From: Phoronis australis
Lineage: Eukaryota; Phoronida; Phoronidae
Reading direction: 5' to 3'
Length of the DNA: 64,000 bases
Assembly (NCBI GenBank): GCA_002633005.1
Contig: NMRA01000428.1
Location: 118,900-182,899, forward strand
Shown: one piece after another, positions 11,401 to 23,400 of the stretch
How the letters are laid out: each line of letters begins with the position of its first letter
Numbering within the stretch: position 1 is the first letter of the stretch
The notes under the pieces: generated by a model
Databases searched by the model: none
Told to the model about the DNA's origin: nothing
The model's input: the letters and a program-made list of their open reading frames with translations, nothing else
Position numbers and translations under genes: made by a program

Positions 11401-14400
11401 TTGTCACATCTTCTTGTAATGTTAAACAGTTTGATCCGTTAGTTGCGAACACTTCTAAAGTTATAAAATTGTATTTCACCTGTTTGATTGAAAACAAAGA
11501 CCGTCGATGTCCTTTTGTCGTACAAGGTGTTTTTTTGGCAAATCTTGTTTTTGTCTGGACTAAATGTGTGTGGACGGCCACGTTCTCAGAAATTACCTGT
11601 GTCGATCATATCACTCCAAATATTTCATTTATATATATCACATACGATATGACCAAAAAGAAGTTCAAGTTATTTAGGAACGTTTCCAAAGTTGCCAACA
11701 TTGGAGAATGAAAAGACGGGGCACATGGAAATGAATATACAGTTTTGTGAGCAGTAGTCACAAGATACATTGAGTTAGAGGAAGTATTCATTCAACCGAA
11801 ATATTTCATCAAAGATGTCCTACTTTTTTAGAAACCACTTCGAGTCACTTTTATTTTCACCTAATTACTGGACAAGTCATTTCGGCCTAAAAATGTTATT
11901 CATGAAATGGGTTGGTTAACGCAGGTTTCATTGTGACTGATGTTTCTGTACCATACACTGTTCTCGATGTTAATTTCGCAAAAGTGACACTAGATGTATT
12001 GACTTGGGACCCGTTCACTATCAACCGCTACACTGACAGATGGTTATATGCTGGCTGGTTTATGTGAAGTCATATACTTACACCAGATTTATAAAACAAG
12101 TTCTGTTTTTGTGAATTTTTGACACACTGTCAATTCTTGATAGTACTGATATACAAACCAGCCTCATCAGATCACCTGTCAATTGTACGACTGAAGCTTC
12201 ATCCAAACGCAGGAAAAAATAACTATGATCTACCGCGCCGGTGCCTGTTGCGCGCTCCCAATGCGCCGCCCCTCGATCATGCCCTAGCTGTTGGTGACAT
12301 GAACATGACCCAGATTGTGATTTTTTTGAAAATATTATCGATTTAAAAAAGCTGCCCCATTACCACAAGTACAGTTGTTGATCTTTACTGTTTCGGTTGC
12401 TGCCTATGCGGGCATTTAGGCGCACGTGACTTTGTGTAAAGTTCACTTTTCCGCAACAAAGTGGAAGACGTTGAGGTGTATTCAATTAAAAGACTATCAA
12501 ATGGAAAGTACTGAGCGAACTAAGAACATCAAGTTTAAGAAGGGATAAGCACCCGCACCTACCAGTTAAACTATTAAGCGCATGCACCTAGAGTGTATGT
12601 GCGAAACATTTCAATAAACGCAATATTCCACGGCTTAGGATGCATGGGAATAATTTTGCGCATGTTATTTTTGATGTGAGAATCAAAGAAATTGCACCAG
12701 CAGAGGGTAAGATAGCGACCACGTGTGTTGAAAGTTCAATGGTTCCAAGCAGAGACTTATCTAAGAAAATCTCTTTTCTCATCGATAGTGTATCTTTAAA
12801 GTCGCTTTTAAACTCGGTGCTGCGGTTTTTGAGATGTTGGAAGTGAACTAGAACTACAGAGTACAATTATTCCTATTCCGATGCTAATTTTGTTGATTTT
12901 TACTATCAAAAGAACAATGTTAGTATTACAGAACTATTATTTGATTGGACAGACGTCATTAGCTTTGACCTGAATTATAAAACAACTAGATCCGTTATGT
13001 TTGGGGTTTTTGAAATCAATTCTAAGTCTAAATTTATGTGTTTGCGATTTTATTACAAATCGTGAATTTCGCCGTTGTCTGGCTAACATTCGCTTAAAAT
13101 ATTCTGACAAGGTGTGGTTTAAATCGCCTGCAAAACACTTGGCTGCTAACACCATGGTGCTAGGCAGTCTGGAGCGTATCTCAGAAAATCACATTTCTCA
13201 CCAATAACGGTTCAAATACCACACCACGAATGCACGAACAGTAACTTGTGTTAGTTATAGTACAGTGATTGTAAAACAGTGTGGATTTTTTAAATTCACC
13301 ACTGTGATGAATGAATTATCTCTAAATAAGTTAGGTATATCTGCTTGAACAAAGGGAGGGTAGGATCATATCCGATGACAAGTTTATCGATATTTTGCGC
13401 CAAACACCGATTTAAAGAATAATTTAATTTCATCAGGCGAAGTTGTTGGGAAAGCAACATGAGTGGACGAGGTTAAAACCGCATCATAGCGTTGACAGGA
13501 ATGGGAAAGTTTGGCAAACTTGAAGACTATGTGTGAGGTAGATGTAGACGATATACCTGGTGAGAAAATTAATGATCAAAAGATCAAACAATGGTATTAG
13601 TATAGTTTATTTAAGATTTGGTTCAACGCAAAGCGTTCTACTTTTCACAACAAAGGTAGTCACAGGATTACAACGTGTGTGTCCAATGAACTGCTAATTG
13701 GATCATTAAGGGTCGTGACATTCCTAATGTCTCGAATGCGTGTTTGATTAGAAGCTCGAGCATTTATTTCCAAAACACCCTCATATTCTCGCAAATCAGT
13801 TAAGGGCAAGCCTTTTGTGCCTGGAGTAGAACACAGGACTCCATACTCATCTGGGCGATGACAATGTATTCCGCGAATAAATTTGCTGGTTTGGCAACTG
13901 CCAGTGAAATACGAAATAATCCTCACACCAAATGTGTTGATCAGGATCAGTCGAAATGGTTTTTTCGAATATTTGACTATTTAAGTATTCCGTTGAAATG
14001 TCAATTCCTATTCACAACTTCAATGGATGATGATTTCCAAGAACTACCAATTGTAGATTTTCGTCTTAAAATTTGGATGCAACCGTTGTCAATAAAATGA
14101 AACTTATGCAATGAACGTTTTGGTCAAAGCACACCTCTAGTCGTGCCTTTCCATCGGAATAGGAATAGAAAACAAAAAAGCCAAACGCATAAACAAAAAT
14201 ATTCATATCTTCAAAAAGGACGATTCAATGTCATGGTTCTCAACATTAATCCATGTTACATAAAAATCGAATCGTAAGGATTTTGGCACGTTTGGTGTAA
14301 TTCAATGATGTGGTGAATAGTACAGTTTTGGGGTTTCAAAGTGTGAGATTTTGAATTATTGAAAATAACATTTTCCAGCATATTTGCAGTGAATTTATTC

Positions 14401-17400
14401 TACAAAGGATGTGGACGTTCTAAATCATTTTCGGTAAACAATAAAACATGCACACTGACAATCACGTTTGGGAGATGTCTTGTTATAAATCATTTTTACT
14501 TGCGTTACATTTTATAATCTCTAATGTATGATCTTAATAGACGGACAACCCTTTTGGTATTTGTCACTTCCTTTATACTGTTTTTAATTTAGCTAGTTTT
14601 CTTTCCTACAGCAACGTGGTTTAGGGGGAACGTGTACTGGGGGGGGGGCTACTTAGTTTTAATTTCAAGGTGATTATGTAGTGGTCAAGATGTTCACAAG
14701 ATGACAAAGGACTGAACAAATTACTTGGAATTTCAATTACTTCTCTCGAAGTGTTGTAACCCGGTGGCTTATTTTTAATCCGACTGCACGACTGTGTATG
14801 TTCTTGTCGTGCTTTGATTTATATATTCTGCGAGGGTCTAATCTCGTGCGTAAATTATTTTTCGCTGTTGGCAAGGGAAATTCCACTGAAAATTATAGTC
14901 GTCCTATTCATTCAGCAGTAAACACCATTGAGCCTGTTCATTCTTCTTTATGCACAGTAAGTCTCGTCGTAATAATGCCACGAGAGTGTGCAGGGAAATT
15001 GTCATTCTGCGTCCAAAGTATGCACACGAATTTGAGTTTTATTTTTCATGTCAAACTTGCAATGAATGGTAGCGTGAAGGACAATTCCCACAAATTGCGT
15101 CACTTCGGACTGCTTTACCTCAAAGATGGTAGATCAGGTTTCGGTGGAGCAGCATCACAAACGTTATGAATATTGATAAATTTGGACAATTTTCTAGGGT
15201 CTCTCAGAATCCATTGTGTTTTTTGTGATTTTGTTACAAGTCCCAAAGTCTCTCAGTGGTGTCCAGAGATTCGCTGAAGTCAGAGACAGTGGCTTTTTTC
15301 AGTAAAAGCGAAATTGGGATTATAGCTGTTCGCTTTCATCATAGCTGTATAACAACAAAAGGCTGTTCTGTGATTTTATTACAAATCTCGAATTCTCGTT
15401 GTTTTCTGGCAGACATTCGCTGAAATTGTGACACTCTTAAAATACTAACTAAATTTAGCTAGTGGGACTTAGCTCAATGGCAGAGCGTTGAACTGCGACT
15501 GACGAGCAATTGCTTTCGATTTCTTGCTGCGACTATCGTCAAAAAATACCTTACTCCCCGGTAATGTCTCTTTTAATATTCTTAACGTAGTCCACCATTC
15601 ACGGAGAATATTTTTTTCCGACAACATTGTTGGACTGCAACCGCGGGGTTTGAAGGTTGATTCCACTCTGAGGCTCAAATCAGATATTTTTGCACGAAAC
15701 AGCGATTTAAAGAAAATGTGACTTGCAACCCAACATTATTGCAAAATATTGCCACATTATGTTTCTCGTTAATTCTGCTCGATGTGCAACATGACTGAGT
15801 CAACTACTCAACCACCAGGTGGCAGTGTTGGCATGTTTATAAAGACTTTGTTGGCAAACTATGCTATCTGTAAGATTTACAACAATAAAAGAAATCGGAA
15901 AGCTAAAGGTTTTTTGTGAAGTACATAATATAAGTTTATTGATTAATGTTACTCAGCAAGTTTTATTTACACTCTAGTGTGAAAAACTAAAGACAAAGGC
16001 CGCAGTGCATTTTTCAATGTAACTGCTCTTTAAGACTCATGCGTGCAATACAAAGCTGTAGGAAACCGTGAGTTCAACTCTCCTTGACAGAGTGTTCACT
16101 ACATGTATCCTCTACACGCAGATGAGTTGAGTCTACTGAAAACATTGTTAACCATAACGGATAGAGCTGTTGAGCGTGTGTTGGCTCCAGTTGATGATAT
16201 CACACTATGGGATCCATACGCTTACAATTCATCGAAATGTGTGACATGAACAAAAAGTTGTTCACACCCTGGTCTCTCCAATAAACTGACTTAAGTCTCA
16301 GATTTGTCTCAACTCCCAAACTTGCAGAAACGGCGAAAGGTATGCACTTTGCTTGTATCCATGAATATGGAGGTCACGTGTTTTGTGTAGTGCAGGTTTG
16401 ACTTAAAATTAATACCCATTTTAATTTTAATTTTTAATCTGAATTAAAACACGTATTTTACAGGATGGAAAAACTGCTTACGATGTCTGTGGGAAAGAAG
16501 CAATAAAGAACCTCCTTAAGGTACAAAGTAATGAACCAGTTTATGAGTGTTGTTATACGCAGACGATATCATCGTTGTTAATAACTTGGTTGTTTTTGTT
16601 ATTGATATCACGACCACATTGTCAATATTAGTCCTCATTACTACTAGTACTGCTATTATCAGACCACCCAAAGAAACATGTCTCACGTGCAGAGGTAAGA
16701 ATAAGCGTTTTAGGAAACCATACCACATCTAAAACAATATCCACAGGGTCCAGGAGTTTCGTTTCGTAACTTAAACAATGCTCGTTGTTCTAGTTGGCGG
16801 GGTAGTAGGGCAGATAGTCTTGCCATATTCAAATTGATTGTAATCAGAGCAATCAATAGATCATGATGATCGGTAGAGGTTTCCGAATTGTGCTTGAATG
16901 TCACTTACATGCATTTGTATTTCAAGAGACGAAAAAACAATATCGTTTCCGTTTCATGACGGTCAATTGCGTTTGCATCTCTAGTACTTCCTGTTGAAAT
17001 GACGCGCCCTAACGTTTGTAACATCTAACACAATTTCACGACGTCATTGCAACAGTCCAACAGGTACAGTAATCGAGAATGTTGACCTAATTTCCAATCT
17101 ACACTTATGGAGCACCGAAAGATTCTTAAACGAGCATGTTTATGCGCGTTGAATTAAGCTTAATCAACGCGTCAACGTTTGGTTTTGCTTAATCAACGCG
17201 TACATTTATTTCGTAAACCACCATTGTTCTGCCGTTTTTCAACGCGCATTTTAGCTTAACCAACGCTTAGTTTTCTTATATCAACGCACATTTTGATTAT
17301 TCAACGATACTTCTAGTCAATTCATATAGTCCAATCAAACCCCAACTCACAAAATCTCAAATTGACGGACGTAAGACTTTCTGCACGGCGCAAAGCAACT

Positions 17401-20338
17401 TTTGAAGAATGTACGTTGCAGACTTCTACCAAATGACCACGTAAATGTTAGGAACAGGTATATTTCAATATAAACTTGTCTTTGATTGCATGTGACGAAC
17501 TACTAATTCACTCGCTGGTTCCCTGCGTGTCCCCTAGGGGGAAGAGGACACGTAGGTATAATTCAGCTGCACGTGATTTATCACTGGTTGATGTACTTGC
17601 CACCTCGGCAGTCTTTGTTTAGCTTTACAACATTGAAGAAAGATAACGATAACGGCGAATTGTGACCGATTTTTAGCTTTGCGTACATCTTCATGAACCA
17701 GGTTTTCTCTATACAGTGTCAATAACGTCTTGAACAAATCTCCATTAAGCACCGATTTATCTACAGCAGACTATATCCACATTTATATTTCCTCCATCAT
17801 GCCGGTTTGTTTGCGCATGAAGCGCTTACTGCTGACAATTAGACCAGCTAATCAGAATCGCCGGTGTAAAAAATTTCCCGGGGAATATTAAATGATACCT
17901 GTGGCGCTCATCCCCTAGGGGACACGCAGTAAACAGTGAGAATCAACCCAGTCCCTTAACTTTCGAGGTGAAAGTTATCTGAGGGCGCTGTTAACGCTCA
18001 AACCTACTTGCACCACTAGGCATATGTGTCCTTGAAACCCCTTCCCCTTTCGATAATCAAAGTTGACGAGGTTTCATCTGAAACCCTTACTTCAGTCCTG
18101 AGGTAATGATTGGGAATGCTCGTTGTTTGAAACTTTTGAAATGTAGTGGTTACAATCCATGAGAAATATCCAATTACTTACATTTAACAATGTCACTTGC
18201 AGAAACACATGAAACAGACTCCACGATCCAAAAAAATGAACCGAAGTGTCGAGTGTGCTGAAGAAATGCGACCCCGTGTGCCTGAAGGAGCGACTGCGGG
18301 TTCACCCGATCAACGTCTGGGAGCGAGTGCTACCCCGTCTGAGAAGCAGTTTAGTTCAATGCTCGAACGTTATGCCTACTCAAAAGGCAAAACCATCCCC
18401 GACAGCGAGGCGGAAGTCAGCTTTACAGTAAAAAGGAGAAACGACAGTGACTTGGACATATTGAAGTTGGTTATCAGGCAGTCAGGTAATTGTAAAGTTC
18501 AAGGAAGGAGTCAAATTTCATAAACGAATTCCTGTTCCTATTCCAGTTTCCACGTAAGAGTTTCTACATGAACCAACTCTATATTTTCCAGATTACTTCC
18601 CACTCATACAGTCTCCTACACAATTAACTGGTTCAACGACACAATTCCATGCTCCTGGTAAGAACGTGATGTCGGCGGAGTTACACAAGTCTCTTGCTGT
18701 TGAGCTCCAATCAGTTGTGTTATTGGCAAAAGCAGACGGCACAGGAGTGGGATCTGGGTTCCGTGTTGGTCCAACTTACGTCATGACAAACTGTCACGTA
18801 TTAAAAGGACTTAGTCATGAACGTAAGTACGAACTTGCAAGTGTTTGAACTGAGGCATTTTGTTTATAAATAAGCATGTATAGCGATCTGGTGGTTTGAA
18901 ACTTTTAGGGCTGAGGCTTGAATTATGTTGTTACTTCTCTGGCTAGTGAGAGACCAGTGTAGTCAGCATCAAGACACTCGGTGACTGTTGCCGTACATAA
19001 AAGCTGGGTTATTTTAAAGTACCATCATTCCAGGTTTGTAATCTAAAATATTTTTGCACAAGAATCACCGAATAAAATTTTGTGGCCTAATGCATCACAG
19101 TTGTATAAAAGGCTACGTACACTACAACTTGTGGTCACAGCCTACTTCTACCATGCAAAAATTCATAAGGTAGCTGTTAATAAGTTCTTGATCAAATTGA
19201 AGAAGTATAACAAACTAAAGTAAGAAAATTCATTACCGTGCTGATCAAGTTGTTCTAGATGATGATACATTGCATATGTTAACACAGTATGATGAGAATT
19301 TCTTGCAATGTGATTCTTACAAAAAGAAAATGACAAGTAACTACTTTTTTCAAAAACTTTATTGGTGCTATTTGCTTAGTTTTCAATACATTCATCAGTT
19401 GGTCAAAATAGCTAAAGCAATGCTAGGACCAGTGTTCCACTTGTAAACAGTAAAAAATGGTACTGGTTGGGGGGTACGTACACTACGCACAGTAAATCAA
19501 CGTCAAATTTTAACTAATTTACAAATGTATGGGGTGGTCTTGAGTTTTGTGCTGCCGCTACTTGTTGGTTTGTTGCAAGTTGTCTTGAGAGATAGAGAAC
19601 CTGCCTCTGCAACATCAGTTGTCACGTGACATGTCTTCTAGGATTTTAAGTACAAGTTCTGATCCCCAGCCATTTTGTTTTGAAGTCCAGCCGACTGGTT
19701 TTCAAGTCCGCCTAGTCCAACCAATTGTTCAAGGCCAAAAAGTTTTTACATGTTAAAGTGGAGTCATTTATTGTGTTAAATACTCCATGAGTGGGTTGAT
19801 ACACGGTATCACATCACATTCTAATCCAACGAAAAGGTTTTGTTATGTAAGGACACAGTATATTTACGCTTAGAACTAAGCTATAGTACAGAAAATTGCG
19901 GCCTTATATTGAGTATGCGTTTTTTGATCGACACAGTCGTGTGGTCGCAGCGTTCCTCGGCTCTCCTGGTATTCTGAAATGTACTTTTTGCGGTCCAATC
20001 CTACTGCCTCGAACACAGCACAGTTTTCACCGTTATTTTCCGGTGCTGTCATCAACAGGAGCTAAAGCAACACACTGTATTTTCTATATTCCTGGATGGA
20101 TTCTTTTTAAGTTCCCGAAGAACTTTTATTATTAATGAATTGTTCATCGTGAGATATTCACAAACTGAAATTTCAATATGAAATGAAACTTTACAAGTTA
20201 TTAAACATAACGGATTATCTTATCACTTTTCTGGCGCCTGTATGCTTGATATAGATATGACGTCACACGACAACAAGCCAATGCACATAACAATAAGGTA
20301 CATGTATAGCCGCGAAGCAAATATGTTCATATATATAG

Positions 20339-20427
<89 letters not shown>

Positions 20428-20432
20428 TGAAG

Positions 20433-20469
<37 letters not shown>

Positions 20470-23400
20470 TTGTGTGTATTTATCCTATATACATTAGAAT
20501 ACTACTATAATACCTTCTCTTCTTGAATTCATTTCATCCGGGACATCCCCAGATGACATTATTATACCCATGTATGTGGGGTAATCTATATAGCACGTCA
20601 AGTGGAGTCATTTAGTGCATTCTATGATGCATTAATACATTAATAAGCTGATACACTTTATTATTGACAGCCATCAGAGACTAAGAGACGAGAAAACATG
20701 TTTCAATTTGTATGTTCAGCTTCCGTTGTCAGGCATTATAACCACGCCCAGTGCAAGTGAAACTGTGTTGCACTACACAATATCAGCTTCTGTCAATTAT
20801 TATCAGGAAACAAACTGTTGATCATTTCCAATTATGTACTTTACAGCCAAGGATAACGTGGCAGTGTTCAATTTTGACAAGCCTCGTCGCATGGACGGTG
20901 TCGGAGCAGCGCCTATCCGCGCCATATTGGCTCATTGCGAGGACCTCGATGTGGCCGTCCTAGACCTTGATTTCGACGCAGTACTTCCAATAGCCTTTAA
21001 CGAGTGTCAAAGGATCAACAAGTTCTCGCTTCCATCGCCTGTTACTGATTTTGCCACTATCGATGCGCAGGAATATATTCATTTTGTTGGACATCCAACT
21101 GGTGACGGGAAAGTTTTGGATACTCAGTGTACAATTGACCGTACTTGTACATCGCCACACAATAGAGAAAAGGTGCTATAATATTCTCAATGCAGGCCCG
21201 TAGCCAGGATTATACGAGGGGGGGCTCCGAATTTCTAAAAGGTTGGACCTTTTGACGGCATTTCGCTAGAAGTAGCGTCGACCCTCTCTACTTTTCTGGT
21301 TAGCGCCCTTCAGAAGCTGACGCATAATAAGCGACGCAATAAGTTTTCAAAGCTTTAATGTCAAGAACATTAATAGTTGAACAAAAACTTAATACACTTG
21401 ATTCAATGTACATGTAAGTTCCACAGAAGATACACATCAGGTTAGTACGCTATCAAATTTCATCTTCCTGGGATTTATTTGCTCAAAACGCTGGACAACT
21501 CTGTCAATTTCTATCACTTTGTTGTAATTAACGTGCATCAGCGCTAGGGATGACATTCTGTCACCACTCATACTTGCTCGCATGAACGTGTTGAGTCTGC
21601 GTAATGTGCTAGCTGATCTCTCGCGTTCACACGACGTCACCGGTAGTGTAGCCAAAATTTTTAGCCTTACACAGACGTTCGGATACAAAATTTGGCCACA
21701 GTCTTGTATAGTCTGGGAACATGTCGACAGCGCATTCTGCTGGGATTTCCAATTGTGCCTCCATTGCATCATTTCCTGTTGAAGTAACTCGGGTCATCGA
21801 AGACTTCATCCACAGTCTCGTGAAGTTCCTGGTACAGGGTTTGAATCTCATTCACCATTCCGTAAGCTTGTACAATATCAACTGTTGTACTCTGCAATTT
21901 GATTGTAATGCCTTCTAGATGAGAAAGTAAGTTATATACTATGCAGAATGTCACTATAAAATCAAAGGAAGTGATACCAGCTAGCAACCCACTTGCTTCG
22001 GATTTGTACTTCCCTGTCCAGCCTGAGGTCACGTCGGTGCTGTACTCGTGCTTGTGTTGGTCATATGCTATAACTTCTAGCGAAATTACAATACACCCGT
22101 ACGACTGAAAAAAACCTCGAATAAGCATCGTGACGAGCCGCCCAGCGAGTGCGGCAAACATCAATGAGGGGCTTTTTAGCGATTCGGGGTCTTTCTTTTT
22201 ATGCATTTCATTCAGGAGGTGTTCTGACTTTGGACGGCTCATAAAAAAGTAAACAACGCATTCTAATTTATTCAAAGTATTTCTGATTTCCTGTATCGAA
22301 CATGAACAGGCTATCACTAAGTTTAGACAATGACTGCAGCAATGTGTGTATAAGGCTAAAGGGGAGTGTTCACGCAGGATTGCCATGACGCCAACGTTGT
22401 CACTACTCATATTTGCTGCGCCATCATATCCCTGGCCTCTGCAGTTGGCAATGTCGATCCCGAGCCTATCTAAGGTGCCCATTATGCATTCCGCTACGTG
22501 TTTGCCGGTTATCCGCGCAAGACTACAGATTACCAGCAACTCCTCTCGAATGTTGTCATCGGCGTCTACAAATCGTATACACAAGGGCATGAGTTCTTCA
22601 TTGTTGGACGTAACCTCATCAGCCATAACGGAACAAAACTTGGCATCTTTTATTTCCTTTACAATATCGGCTTGTATGAGGTGTTTTCCAATAATCTCGA
22701 TAATTTCATTCTGTATTTGAGGCGAAGTGCACATGGCGTTCTTCATTTTTGGGTGCTGTAAGTGTTTCTTTAGAGTTTCATCACAGGTACTCGACAGTTT
22801 CAAAAGAGCAAGAAAACTTCCCGGGTTACCGTTATCTTCTGTCAAACTTTCAGAATCTCCTCTAAGTGCAATACACTGGCGACCGCAATAAGGAATCGCT
22901 TTAGTTATTGCCAGGAGATTGTGCCTGTTTTCCTTTATTTGGTCTTTGACTTTACTGTCTAAGACAGCGTCAACACCTTTCTGCGGATTTTCCATCATGC
23001 TAACAAATGTATTAGCATCATTTAATGCCTCCATGTCATATCTTTTTTTGAAATGCTCAGACAGTATTTTCGTTTTATGATGCCATTGCGTGAATTGCCT
23101 GTTCACTAACTTGGTTGGTTGCCTTTTTACGTCACCTTTCGAAAATAAAGCACAAGAAACGCAGAACGCACCATCAATTTTTGAGCTATACACCAATGAA
23201 TTCCCAAACTCTTTAAACCAAGCGTGTCTGAATGAGCGGTTACACCCCGCTGCATACTCTGTTGGAAAAATGTAGTCAGGAGATGGTTTGTCGTGATTTT
23301 TGATAAGATTGTATTTTTGCACGTCACTTAATTTGCTTAAGGCGTAGGAAACCTCTTCTATCGAATCTGTTGCTCGGACGCATGGAACTCTGCGAGGTGG

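Larger units (their letters stand above)
18823..20846. other. Intron with dinucleotide microsatellite
   Basis: No exon recognised. Contains the (GT)n and (CTGT)n tracts listed separately. Confidence 0.6.
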
